Shown one piece after another: positions 35,462 through 47,147 of a stretch of DNA of 64,000 bases. The first letter of the stretch is position 1; each line of letters begins with the position of its first letter. The position numbers were made by a program, and so were the translations under genes. The notes under the pieces were generated by a model. It made no database searches and was not told the DNA's origin. It saw only the letters and a program-made list of their open reading frames with translations. The stretch spans positions 72,826 to 136,825 of the forward strand of contig MNCI01003654.1 in the NCBI GenBank assembly GCA_015680685.1. Reading direction: 5' to 3'. The stretch comes from Gnetum montanum (Eukaryota; Streptophyta; Gnetopsida; Gnetales; Gnetaceae).

Positions 35462-36340
35462 TGATAAGTGATAAAACGAATTTTGGATGGACTACAATAT
35501 TGTAGCTCTAGCTACGTCATCATATATGTAATATTGTGGGATGCGTGCCAACCTATAAATACAACACTTAAGGCTCATGGATTTGCAATAGATTTCATTT
35601 AGTAGTAGTAGAACTCTTTTAGTTTGTCTTCGTGAGTTTAGTCTTAAGTACTTAGAAGTGTGAATGCCCACAATATAGTGTGACTTAGTGAATGAAGTCT
35701 TTATTCGAATATCTTATACTTGGGGACAAGTGTGATTGACAATATAGATTGAGCTATTTCATACTATTGAAGCATTCTCCTAGTTTACTAATTTATTTAG
35801 AATAATGTTTACTATTTTCTCTTAAATCACTAATTACTACTTTTCTAGTTAATGTTTTACTCTTCCATGTACTTTACTTTTACTATTGTTAGCATGTGGA
35901 ACGGATACAACTAATTTTGAACATAAAGTGTGATTGTTTGGTAACCCAGTAGTATTATTGCTTAGTTTGCCTAGTAGCCAAGTACTTGGTAATCTTAGTA
36001 ACGATTACATAAGCCCAAGACGTGTATGACAAATCAAGAATGGATATCCATCACCTTAGGATAGAATAGATTTGTTTACTATTTCCTTAGAATTAGAAAC
36101 TATTTTCAATTTTCCATATTTTCTAGGAGAAATGGCCTATTAACATCAACATATCATAAGCCTCATTGTGAGCTAAACCATACATGTAGACTACGTTAGC
36201 TCCACATGGGAAGATAATGGTCTCGAACTTAAGCTAATTATTAACATATTCATATTGCCTCATCCATAGATTATGATTTGGTCATGTGTGAACACCTATG
36301 ACTTGTATGGTTGGATGTTGAATTACTCCATCACTCATCA
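35462..36340 (+). repeat. 5' LTR of the outer element (LTR family A, copy A6)
   Basis: TGATAAGTGA at the start and TCACTCATCA at the end are inverted repeats with one mismatch. TATAAATA at 35,554-35,561. It shares 'gtggtaaccagtag'-type blocks and the terminal segment with the other copies. Confidence 0.85.
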
Positions 36341-36341
36341 T

Positions 36342-36359
36342 TGGTGCCATTGTTGGGGA
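36342..36359 (+). promoter_or_regulatory. Primer-binding site, tRNA-Asp type
   Basis: TGGTGCCATTGTTGGGGA starts one base after the LTR. It matches TGGCGCCGTTGCCGGGGA at 15 of 18 positions; the three differences are transitions. Confidence 0.8.
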
Positions 36360-36529
36360 CAAGTCCATATATGATGAGTAATTGATTTTACAAAGTTCAT
36401 TGTATTAGAATTCAAAGTTAAAACTTAGAACTCTTAAATAAGCACACTTAAACAAATGTCTTAAACCAAAACACGGCTTCAAACAAGGATACATCATCAC
36501 CTACCGAGGAACTACAAAGAAGCAATGAC

Positions 36530-38990
36530 AAAATTGTTGAAGAAGAAGACTAAAGTATGCCAATGCAAACAAGGATCTCATATGCTCATGATGATCCTTA
36601 TTATCCTAATTTTACCTTCTTCTTTCATTAGGATAGGCAATTAAGGTGGAGAGATCTTCAAGGTAACATTGTTCTACCACCAAAATGTTTAGCATCCATC
36701 ATGCTTCAAATCACTCTCAAGGAGATGAAATTGAGTGAAACACTTGGAGGAGATCATGTGATCAAACACATGATAAGACCTTATGAGCCCACTAACGAAT
36801 AGTTAAGAAGAGGCAATGCCATGAAAACTAGACATGAACAAGACAAAGGAAAGAAAGTCAACTCTCTTGTTGTCTTGGAAGAGCTTGATGGAGATGCATT
36901 CATTGCTGAAAAACTCCACCAAAATCATGATTTCTAGTCATAAATGCCTATCATCTGATTAGAGGAACTTGTCAAGAATCAGTCATGCTCTGACTTAGCA
37001 GAGACACTAAAAAGGGAGGAAAAAGACTCAAGGCACAAGCAAGACTCAAGGCCAAGAGTTCCTATTGGATCTTACAAAGAAGAACATTCGAGTCATAGAA
37101 GGAGGACAAGCCAACACCATTCTCCTACTGCCTCATCCACATCCTCACGGTCATCAATAGACTTTGAAAGAAGGAGAAAAAGGCACAGAGACTATGATAG
37201 GGAGGAGAGAAGGACTCATGATCATCATGACCATTATTCAAAGTACTTTGACAAAAAAGATGAAAGATATGAACAAAGATGAAGTAGGGATCGAAAAGAT
37301 CATGAAAGGGATGAGCATAGAAGGGGGCATTACTGCAACCGAGCACATACACTTGATCGAGATGATGAATCCTTGATGGCTACTTAAAGTATGATTAAAA
37401 TTTAGGAAGCTATACACATTCTAACTAAGCACGTGAGGGATAGTTGTATTAAATGGCTTGATATGAATAACATGCCAAGATTTGAAGGTGATTATAATGT
37501 TGATCCATAACACCACCTCCAAGCATTCCACGATGCCTACATCTTACAAAACATTGAAAGTGATTAGTAGAAGTTGAAGTTGTTTCCATGAACACTTGTG
37601 AAAGAGGTTGAGAGCTAGTATAGATCACTTGAACCTAAATCAATTAGAAGATGGAGTACCATGTTAGAGATCTTCAATGATAAATACCAAACCTACTCAT
37701 GGGTGTCCAACTTAAAAGAAATAAATTCAAGGATGGAAGTAAGGAACTCATGAAACCCTTGATGCAATAATGGGTAGATACTATTCACTATTGCATAAAT
37801 GCCTAGGCCATTGATTCTCACAATGGGAATAGCTAAGGCACATTGTAGATGGGTTGGGGAACAAAACTAGAGAGACCCTTGGAGTTTATGCCCAAGATAG
37901 ATTATTTGAGATGATTGCCCATTGAATCCAGAGACTAATCGACCAATGGTGAAGGAAGAAGATGAGCTAAGAAAGAGAGAATTAACTAAAGAATGTAATA
38001 GAGATCCATCTATTAGAAAAAGAGATGCACAAGTTTGTGACACTCAAGAAAAAGAAACATTGGAATAGGCAATTCAAAAGAAGACTTTACCAATTTAGAA
38101 AATTGTAACTAATATTGCTAAAAAGGTAGAGAAAATGTGGGAATCAGTAGATGAAAAATTTGCAAAAACATTGAAGATTGTGAAGGAGAGAACAGAGTAA
38201 GCCTTTGGAAAAGGCAATGACAAGAAAAAGAAGAAATATTTTGAATGAAAGGGCAAAGTGACTTTAGTGGTTGAGTGTTTAGACACTAGCTCCACCAATG
38301 AAGAAGGATGTGCTCTGTGTCACTATGAACATCCCAAGGGATGTTGTCCAATAATGACATATTTACAAGAAATAGGGGCATATCCACTTAATCCTAATTT
38401 GTTAAGAAAAAAATGCCTAGAAGGTTACCTTATTCTCAAGGTAGCTATAGGCAGAATTTCCAACCAACATACTATCCTAGTGGAGCATTGCCATAGCCAC
38501 AAGAGTAGTACTACTAATAGTGGCAACAACCCCAATCTTGGATCCTTCCACCACCATGCCAACAATATCCATATCAGCAACCATACCCATATAGATACTA
38601 TGTGTAACGTCCAATCTCCCTGGGTAACGCTGCTATCCAAACTCCACAATACTACCCAATTGAGTACCATAGACCAACACTACCAAGGACAAATCCAAAC
38701 TTGTACATGCATCCATTAGCAACTAGTTCAAATCAACACCTAAATCCTTTCCCACTTGTGCCATCTCCTATCATGTAGGGGAACTGCCATCACAACTACA
38801 ATAGAAGAGTGCAACAAGGGTAGTTAGGACACAAGAGGATGTGATTGCATATGAATCATAACCCAAAAAATGATCATTCTTCTACAAGTCCTAAAAAAAT
38901 TTGATATATGGGAAGCACATCTACTTCTATCCCATCCACATCCAATCCTTGTCAACACAACAAGGTTTGATCTTCATCAAATCCAAATGT
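36530..38990 (+). pseudogene. Outer element gag
   Basis: Scattered frames give an N-terminal part ('ISYAHDDPYYP', 36,560), then a very basic/acidic segment at 37,060-37,370 ('SSHRRRTSQHHSPTASS', then Arg/Asp/Glu/His alternation) that looks like an RS-type low-complexity region. The gag core follows near 37,470 ('MPRFEGDYNVDP', the usual P-x-F-x-G...DP start). A zinc knuckle 'CALCHYEHPKGC' (about 38,316-38,351; C-x2-C-x3-H-x4-C) binds nucleic acid in intact relatives. The last part is Gln/His/Asn-rich. It packages the RNA in active elements. More than ten stops and at least one frame change mean it is dead. Confidence 0.6.
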
Positions 38991-39099
38991 CATAATTGTC
39001 ATCCTTACTTAGACAACCACACACTAGATAAAGGTAGTAGCCCTTTTGAAAAAGTAAATTGATCTAGGAAGTCCCTTAGTTTATCTCCAGATAGTACGG

Positions 39100-39650
39100 T
39101 AGAAACCATGCAAAGCTCTACTTGATTCTAAGTCAAGAGTGAACTTGATCTCACAAGACATGTATTAGGCTTGGAATCTACTTTTACTAAAGAAAAGCAA
39201 CATTTAGTTAGAGCTTGCAAACCAATCAATCATAGTTCCACTAGGACAAGTGGATGATGTGATTACAACCATTAGTGGCTAGTCTTACCTTGCAGATTTT
39301 CTAGTCATTCATGTGAGGAAAAATAAGGGAGAATTTCCAATTATTATGGGAATAGCTTGGCTTAGCATTGTTGATGCTAAGCTTGGAATTTGTGACTTGT
39401 CCTTGGAGATTTCCAAGGAAGACGAAGTTAATATTATACAAAGATAGAGAGTTTCATGTATTGCATACAAGGATAATGGGTGCAATTGTATGCAAAAGAT
39501 ATGGGCTATTAGATGAGAGGATATCAAGGCATGCAATAGATGTGTAGAATAAATATGTATGCAAAAATGTCTGTATGCAGTAGCCACATAACAAGAAGGC
39601 ACCCAGTGGCTAACCACAAATGAAGAGATTGAATCTAATAAATACATGGA
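39100..39650 (+). pseudogene. Outer element aspartic protease and linker
   Basis: 'LDSKSRVNLIS' near 39,128 corresponds to the LxDxGSxxNxI protease active site, with the Gly after Asp-Ser replaced by Lys. 'FPIIMGIAWLSIVDA' near 39,340 is the second conserved block (ILGRxWL-like). The linker downstream ('AVAT', 'GTQWL', about 39,580) matches the fragment at 7,087. It would cleave gag-pol. Stops and the lost Gly make it inactive. Confidence 0.55.
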
Positions 39651-39959
39651 ACTAGTAGTGTAAATTGTTAGCGCCTACGTTGAAGAGACTGATAAGTTAA
39701 AAAAATTAAGGAAAAGACATCTCTATGCACAAACAAATCAAGAAGAGGAGATAAAATGGGGATGATTGGAGATCTCAAACACTATGGAACTAGAACCATT
39801 GGAATTGAAGGTCCTATCAGCAACATTGGAATATGCATTTTTAAACAATAAGAAGTTGGTAATAATCAAGCCAATCTGAAAGAAGAATAGAAGAGGAAGT
39901 TGCTGAAAGTAATTAACAGATGGCCTATTGCATTTTCATGGTCTTATGATAAGATCATG

Positions 39960-40862
39960 AGAATTGATCCAAGAATTAGTCAACATTGGATATATATTGA
40001 CCCTACAGTCGAACCATGATGCCAACCCCAATGAAGGCTCAATCTGAAACTAAAAGAAGTAGTCAAGAAAAAGTTGAAGAAATTACTAAAGGTAGGATTC
40101 ATCCATCCTATTGCAGATAGTGAAAGGGTTAGTCATGTAGTGCTTGTTCTTTAATGATGCCTTTGCATTGACTTTCAAATGTTGAATGTTGCTACATTCA
40201 AGGATCACTTCCCTCTACCATTTGTTGATTAGGTCCTAGATACCATTGTAGGACATGAATATTATAGTTTTTTAGATGGATATAGTGGATACAATCAATT
40301 TTCATTGCACTTGAGGACTAAGAGAAAACAATGTTCACTAGTCCATGGGGAATGTTTGCCTACAAGCAAATGCTCTTTGCTCTTTGTAATGCACCAACTA
40401 GCTTCCAGAGACTGGTACTAATCATCTTTTAGAAGCAGATAGGAAATGACGTAGAAGTATTTACAGATGATTTTTTGACATATGGGATAGATTTAAATCA
40501 AGCATTGGATCACTTGAAGCAAGGACTAAGAAGATGCATAGAAACCAACCTTAAGATCAACTGGTAGAAGAGCCATCTCATGGTCTAGGATGGTATAGTG
40601 TTGGGACATAAAATCTCCCAAAAAGATATTGAGGTAGATCCCGAAAAGATTAGAGTTATACAAAATATCATTCAAAGGCCACAAATAGTGAAATATGTAA
40701 GATCATTCTTAGGTCATGCTGGATATTATAAAAGATTCATGGAAAATTTTTCAAAGATAGAAAAATAACTTGTGAAACTCACGAAGAAGGATGCATCCTT
40801 TGAATGGATAGAGTTATGTGAAAATGCATTTGAAGCCCTAAAACAAAAACTAGTGGAGACAC
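39960..40862 (+). pseudogene. Outer element reverse transcriptase and start of RNase H
   Basis: RT motifs appear in order: 'GFIHPIADSERVS' (about 40,090), 'DHFPLPFVD' (40,205), 'SFLDGYSGYNQF' (40,270, first catalytic Asp present), the catalytic pair in 'EVFTDDFLTYG' (40,455), 'INW.KSHL' (40,558) and 'VLGHKIS' (40,600), then the thumb and connection 'FLGHAGYYKRFM' (40,710) and 'FEWIELCENAFEALK' (40,800). The frame changes at least twice between 40,150 and 40,450. The coding sequence is cut at 40,867 by the LTR-B element and resumes at 43,763. Confidence 0.75.
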
Positions 40863-40969
40863 TAATCTGTTGGCACATTTCAAGCCATTTCATGGAGCAA
40901 GAGTTTTAGTCTATTTAAATAGAAGGAAAAGAGAATAAAAATAAAATAAAATATGTGTAAAAATTTGGA

Positions 40970-42290
40970 TGAGTTATACGGTGATGAAACACATATTTTA
41001 TTTTTAACCTTATACATTGGGCAAAGAGTGTAATATTAATATTTCGGCATATTACATGATGCCTATCGGGAAAGGTTATAATTCAACCAGTTATGGGCTT
41101 AGAAATGGTTCAGCAGTGGTGGTGGACGCGTAGATATACATGGCTTTGTTATACAAGCATATTGACGATGAGCATTAACCAAGAATGGGGTCGGTCCTGC
41201 TTTTACAGATTCAAATTAAAGTCAATAAATAGAGAAAATTGGATTCTGTAGTAAGAAGAAACAATGTACTGCACTGAATACCTTCAGAAACAGAGGCGCA
41301 TCTTGTGATATAATATGGCATAGTCTAGGCATTGGAAAAACATTTTTGGAAGCTGGAAAAAAAATGGTACATTTACTCTCAAAAGCAACGTGGTGGTTCT
41401 TATCAATACGGCAACCAAAACAAGTTATGCTTGCTGATAAAAATTTTGCCAAGAACCACCAGGGATAACTTCATATTCCTCTTCAGAATTTTGTCAAATG
41501 CTTGCCACGCAGGGTTTCGTTTTCCTGTTTTCACAGTAAGCCTAATTTCTTGGCCAGAGCATGTAACAATAAGTAGTTTAGTAGTTTTTGGAGTAACAGG
41601 TTACAACGAAATAAACATAACAGGGCTAAAACGCAGGTGGTTACCATGCCTGCACTTGTGCTTGCGGTTATGGACGATTATTGGCAAAAAGAAACAAAAA
41701 AAAACACAAATGCTGAGCGCTTCCAAGAACATGGAAGGTGTTTATTTTCTTCACCAAAGACAGGTGGTAACCGCAGACGCACTCACACCGTTGGCACTTA
41801 ATGCGCCAAACTTGAATGCAGCCCACGTGTAGAAGCAGGTCATCATCACTGAGGGTTTGCAGTTCCAAGCCATTTCACTACCGATATAGGAGAAATAGCA
41901 ACTACTACCGAGCCGTGCATGGGAGTGGTTCCAACTGCCATCGTATTTTTGGGAGGTCCAGTGAGTGAGACAAGTTCGGCGTAGTGGAGCATAAGCTGCG
42001 GAGATGGGCTGCGTGCAGGAGAAGCCATTGGGCTACTGGTTTAACTGCAAACTGCGTCCTCCACGATATCTCAGTTAACGTTGGAAAATTATTTACTTTT
42101 GAAACATATATTTTCTTTCATCGGCCATCCCTTAAATTAATTTTATATTCAATTATATTCTTTGTGAGAATGAAACGTTTCTAAAGCCTCAACTTAACAA
42201 GATGAACATTGGATATAAATGTTGGATACCTACCTCTATATTAAGATATATTCAAAGACCCAAATTCTTGGGATATTTACCCAATATCAT
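40970..42290. other. Unassigned insert inside LTR B2
   Basis: GC content is higher than in the LTR, particularly 41,600-42,060. On the + strand 41,332-41,832 is open (166 codons), and on the minus strand 41,846-42,028 opens with ATG and a Pro/Ser-rich start. I recognise neither product. It could be captured host DNA or a non-autonomous element. No terminal repeats or target duplication were identified, so the edges are approximate. Confidence 0.4.
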
Positions 42291-42481
42291 ACATGAAGTA
42301 GACACTTGTCAGCTGCAGATTTTTTTATCTATATGATGGTTACAACCACCCAATATTTTTGTAACTTACCTAACTTGTTGGGCAAGTAATCTCCTAATTG
42401 GTTGGCCAAGTTGCTTGGGAGAGAAGCTAGGTAAGATATTTTTATATGTAACTACCTCTAAATCCTATAAGAAGGTTTTAG

Positions 42482-42521
42482 GGGAAAGGAAAAAAAAAGA
42501 AGGGGGGGGAGGAGGGGGGGG
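42482..42521. repeat. A/G-rich purine tract
   Basis: A pure-purine run of A blocks followed by G blocks within LTR B2, about 40 bp. No further meaning is clear. Confidence 0.7.
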
Positions 42522-43762
42522 GATCACTTTGAAGATTTTTGGAGGACTCATACATCACATTTTGTAAGGCTACTAGTTAGCACTTGGGCTCTCACTTAAA
42601 GACACACTTTGGGGTCTTGAGAAGAGCTTTGTAAAGAAGAAATTGTGAATGATGGCTTGCTAGAGAAAAGATTTCAGCCTCTTTGTCATAGTCCTGTGAG
42701 TTATGTATTTCATTTTTTATTTTGTTTAAATTGCTTAGCTAGTGGTTTAGATAGTATCATCCTTGGCAAGTAATTTTGGGATTTTTAGATTGCTCTTACT
42801 GTTCTTGTTGCCCGAAAGAAATTTCTATTAAAATTTTGCCATAGAAGCGCTTGTGTTTAAAAGCCTTAAGAGCATTTTAGTAGTAAATTTTGTTATTGTG
42901 CAACGTGTGGGAATTGCTATTGGGATTGTTGTAAGAGAGCCTCTGTTTGTAGTCATGCCGTTGAACAATTCAGTAGTCGAGAGGGTTCAGAAAATCTTTG
43001 GTATTTTGATGAGACCAGAATAGCTTCTTTTTATCTTTAAAGTGAATTCCCATGGTATTTCAATCAGAAATTGTCAAGTCTTTTAAAGGTTTAGTTTGAA
43101 TGAAATTTTTGACATCTATTATCTAGTCAAAATGGAGTCTCGTACATGGTAGTTTATGCAGCAATTTTTTGGTAGCATAGTAGGATTGTCTTGAAGAAAT
43201 TGCTTGTCTGAGCCTTAGAAGTTTGAACAATTCGTAGTTATTGAATTTGGGATAGCTTTATTGCAAAGTGTTTACTCATGTCATTTTACCTTGTCTAAAT
43301 ATTTGAGGTCTACACAAATCTGCTTTCTTTTCTTTTCTGTCTATTTCTATTGAATCTTGCTCTATTTCTAGTTTTCTTGTGGAACTATCTCTTTCTCTGG
43401 GGAAAATTAGGAGTAGATTTGTGAAGTTGTGCTCAAATGTTTTTGCAAAATTTTATTTGTTACATGTAGGTATTATAAGGACCGCGTAGACTAGGCAATT
43501 GAACAAAATAGGAAACTTTCAACAACTCACAGTACTTGACAAAGTTGGCTGAATCTCGTTGAAGTAAGTCATTTGTAGTTTACACACAACACAATCGTTA
43601 CATTTCACACAACCGCATGTCGCAATAGCACACACACATACTCACATTAACTACTGAGTTTATTTGGAGGTATCTGGGCCTTGGTGTTGCCAGAGACCAG
43701 CAGGCACCTAAATCCTGTTCGAGGACACTTGCTGGCGGTCGCGTCCCAAACGGTCGCCAACA

Positions 43763-44300
43763 TAATCCTTCAAGCTTTGGATTGGTTCAGGCCTTTTTAC
43801 ATCATGATTGATGGTTCAAACTATGCGCTTGGTACAACACTCATACAACTAGATGATAAGAAGGGACTTTATTACATATACTGTGCTAGTAAAAGCATCA
43901 CCAAAGCATAACCGAACTACACCACAATAGAAAAGGAGCTGATGTGAGTGGTGTATGTGCTTGAAAAGTTTAGACATCACATGCTTAGGTATTATATGTA
44001 TGTCCATATTGATCATAGTGCCATCCAATTTTTCATGAATATACCATTAGTTAGTCCTAGAGTGATAAGATGACTTGTTATCTTACAAGAATTTGAGATC
44101 ATGTTGATTAATAAAAAAGAAATAGAAAATGTAATAGCCAACATATATTAAGGCTAAAATGGGATTTTAAAGATCAAGTAGAACCTTTATCAGATTGATT
44201 TCTTGATGAAGATTTGTTTACTAGAATAGTAAAGGCTATAAGTTTAATAGGGAAGCCATAAACCATAGGATATCTAACTTATCTATCCACACAAGAGCTC
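43763..44300 (+). pseudogene. Outer element RNase H (continuation)
   Basis: 'FYIMIDGSNYALGTTLIQ' carries the first RNase H catalytic Asp, and 'TIEKELM' the Glu. 'VLEKFRHHML' and 'VHIDHSAI' complete the domain (the family has TDHxAL). Typical of Ty3/gypsy RNase H. Several TAG and TGA stops downstream; it ends in a decayed connection towards integrase. Confidence 0.75.
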
Positions 44301-44429
44301 CTTCCTAAATTAAGTAAAAAATAATAAGAGTAATTCCTTCATAGAGCATAAAGATATCTGGAAATCAATGGTAATTTATACAAGATCTATGTAGATGGGA
44401 TCATCAAATGGTTATGCTAGAATGTGACC

Positions 44430-44483
44430 AATAGAGAGTCTTACAGAATGCCCATGAAGGTCCATGTGATGGCTACTATGTAG
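44430..44483 (+). pseudogene. Outer integrase zinc-binding domain, 5' half
   Basis: 'AHEGPCDGYY' is the start of the HHCC domain of gypsy integrase. The Tat element interrupts it directly after this motif. The domain resumes at 62,716. Confidence 0.7.
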
Positions 44484-44833
44484 TGAAACACCCTAAAAAT
44501 TCGAAGTCATTCTTGCTTCACCAGGCCTTGCAATTCATGCAGCACCACAACAGTTCTTCGGGAGGAGAACGCTTTGAATTCAGGCTGGCCAGTTCGGCAA
44601 ATTTTCTACTTTAGGCATAAATAGGCTTTACGGGCCATCTTGCCTGTCCACCTAAGTAGCCTGCCCAGCCGACAGCTTGCTCAAAACGATGTGCAGAGTT
44701 GACAGCAACATTCTGGATGCGTGAAACAGTTCGACAAGTTTTCTAAGTCACGAAGTCTGCTACGCTACGCTACGCCTTGCTATGTAGTGTAGCAAGCTTC
44801 AGAAGATGATTGCAGAATGAAGTGCGACACTAC

Positions 44834-44858
44834 GCTACGCTACGTGACGTAGCGTAGC
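44834..44858. repeat. Perfect palindrome, 12-bp arms
   Basis: GCTACGCTACGT, one central G, then ACGTAGCGTAGC. The 3' LTR has a decayed version near 61,475-61,510. Confidence 0.9.
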
Positions 44859-45105
44859 ATGACAATAACTTCACAACCAGTCCCCTCGCCCAATTTCAAA
44901 TCCTTCAACAATGTCCCTTTCCATCAGGAAGTGGTGGACCCTGTCTACTGCTACGCTACGTTGAGCTACATGGTGTAGCAAGGCATAGCAATCCTACCGA
45001 AGAGACAGAATGCAGCTCAAAGGGTAGAATCAGCAAAGTTCGCAAGTCTTGCATTGTAGGAAGCAAAGTTTACAAATTAACAAAGCTTTCATGACTAAGG
45101 CCAAT

Positions 45106-45132
45106 CGCTATGCTACGTAACGTAGCATAGCG
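45106..45132. repeat. Perfect palindrome, 13-bp arms
   Basis: CGCTATGCTACGT, one central A, then ACGTAGCATAGCG. In the 3' LTR (about 61,760-61,780) half of it is deleted. Confidence 0.9.
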
Positions 45133-46240
45133 TAGCAAGCATGCAACATACATGTAGTGGAACGCGCAACAAGGTGCTACGCTACGCTAAGCATGCTATG
45201 CTATGCTAAGCATGCTACGCTCTGCTAAGCATGTTATGCTATAAAGCACAGGAAGGCATGCAAGTGGTTGTGCGACATTAATGCACTTCACCTAATTGGA
45301 CCATTGGCACATGTCTCTATATTTTAACGGTGCAATTACGGTGTGGAAGGCTCACAGTTACGGTATAGCAAGCTTGCATTACAACGGTCATGTAGGTCCA
45401 ATGGTCATACGTGGCACGTGCGATGGTAGCAAGTCAACGTGGGCCCAGGGCACGTGGCATTCAAATCGTCCCCTTCGCATGCCATTTAGCCCTATAAATA
45501 CCCTAATGAGCAGTACTCAAGGGGTTGGACTATCTCTGGAGGTTCAAAAAAGCAAGCATCGTAACATTGAGCACTGAGCATTGTAAGCTTTCTATTTGAC
45601 ACTACAAACAGTTAGCATCTTTAGCTGGCATTTTTTTCTATCTCCCTTTCTACCACCTTGGTAGAATCCCCACATTGTTAGCACCCAAGGCTGCACCCAA
45701 GTGCACATCCTATTTTTCTCTACACGTCTTGGTTACTCTTAGGATCTCTGCACTCCGCCACGCTATGCAACTGACTGTATCCACCTTGATAGAGTGAGCT
45801 TGTAGCTTCAGAGCAGTGCATTTTTCTAACTGCATTTTACCTTGTTTCCCGCTTATTGTTGCGTTTTGCACTACCTCTTCTACTTTTTTTACTTCCAAGC
45901 ATTACTTCGCATTTTTGTTTCCATTTTCAAATTATATGTTGCAAAAGGCTATATAGGTGCTGATTAAGTCCCTGTCTGATTGACCAAACCATTCCGGGGG
46001 TGCCATATCTGCTCACACCTAGCATGATCCTCTCGTGGGTACGGGGTCGAGACTGTGGTGCTTGTCGACCCCTCGATGTTTTCCAGCCATCGACGTTTTT
46101 GATCGCTACAGTTTTCTAGTGCTAGAAGAAGGGCCTTTTGGTGCCTTTTCTATGTGTCACGGTAGTTCTGTGAGCCTTCTACACCCTGATATGCATAAGC
46201 ATAAATGTGACACCCTTTTGCAGTTGTTTACGCTTTGTGC

Positions 46241-46965
46241 GGTATAGATCGGTCACCTTGATGGTTCCTTGGGAGCCTTACAGAACACAAGGCCTTTGAT
46301 CGCGAGCTAACTAGCTTGTCTTACGGTAGTGTTGCATGCATTCTGTACCCCATCTCGTGTGGTACAGAGTGGTCGCTTCGACAGTCCCTTTGGGATCCTG
46401 TGAGATGCAAAGCCTTTGATCACTAGTTAGCTTGCTTGTCTTACGGTAGTCTTGTATGCACTCTGTACCCCATCGCGTGTGGTACAGACCAGTCACCTCA
46501 ATGGTTCCTCTGGAACCTTGCGAGACATAAAGCCTTCTTGTTCTCTAGCTAACTAGCTCATCTTATGGTAGTCTTGCATGTGTTCTGTAGCCCATCTCGT
46601 GTGGTATAGAGTGGTTGCTTTGACGGTCCCTCTGGGATCCTGCGAGATGCAAAGCCTTTGATCGCTAGTTAGCTTGCCTATCTTACGGTAGTCTTGCATG
46701 CACTCTATATCCCATCATGTGTGGTACAGACCAGTCACCTCGACGATTCCTCTGGAACCTTGCGAGACACAAAGACTTTTTGGTCGCTAGCTAACTAGCT
46801 CATCTTATGGTAGTCTTGCATGCGTTCTGTACCCCATCTCGTGTGGTATAGAGCGGTCGCTTCGACGGTCCCTCTGGGATCCTATGAGACGCAAAGCCTT
46901 TGATCGCTGGTTAGCTTACCTATGTTACGGTAGTCTTGCACATGCTTTGTACCTCATCATGCATT
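46241..46965 (+). repeat. Six-unit alternating tandem repeat in the Tat leader (120/122 bp)
   Basis: Units start at 46,241, 46,361, 46,481, 46,603, 46,723 and 46,845. Each runs from 'ggtayaga' through 'ggtagtcttgcatg' to 'ccccatctcgtgt'. Units alternate between two types ('gtcacctc...ggttcctctggaacc' and 'gtcgcttcgacggtccctctggga'), so the real period is about 242 bp. A partial copy and its flank ('aaatgtgacacccttt') recur at 46,970-47,060. Confidence 0.9.
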
Positions 46966-47147
46966 GGCGTAAATGTGACACCCTTTCATGGTTGTTTACG
47001 CTTTGTGTAGTACAGATCGGTCACCTTGACAATTCCTTAGGAATCCGGCAAGAGGTGGAGCCTTCTTTTTGTTGTTGGCTTTCAGTCTCTTTGTTCCTTT
47101 CAGTCTCTTTGGCTTTCAGTCTCTTCTACAAAACTGCTCAGCTTGCA

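Larger units (their letters stand above)
40868..43762 (+). mobile_element. LTR family B insertion (copy B2), 2,895 bp, in RNase H of the outer element
   Basis: The ends are perfect inverted repeats, TGTTGGC and GCCAACA, flanked by TAATC on both sides (40,863-40,867 and 43,763-43,767). The outer pol reading frame continues across the two flanks. 42,290-43,762 aligns with copy B1; 40,868-40,970 corresponds to its left part. About 1.3 kb between them (40,970-42,290) has no counterpart in B1. I read this as a solo LTR with a further insert. Confidence 0.8.
44484..46110 (+). repeat. 5' LTR of the Tat element
   Basis: 1,627 bp. TATAAATA at 45,493-45,500. The first half contains GCTAC/CGTAG pentamer repeats and perfect palindromes. 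Its last bases are TCGCTACA. Confidence 0.9.

Noticed and set aside
41332-41832. 166-codon open frame as a gene
   Set aside because: No recognisable domain and an overlapping minus-strand frame; left as unassigned insert.
46111-46135. Primer-binding site of the Tat element
   Set aside because: 'gttttctagtgctagaag' follows the LTR, but I could not match it to a tRNA 3' end with confidence.
46241-46965. CRISPR-like regular repeats
   Set aside because: Units are head-to-tail without unique spacers, 120/122 bp long, inside an LTR element of a plant genome.
46884-47147. Upstream start for Tat gag
   Set aside because: The extension lies in the repeat leader and lacks gag-like sequence; ATG 47,148 fits better.
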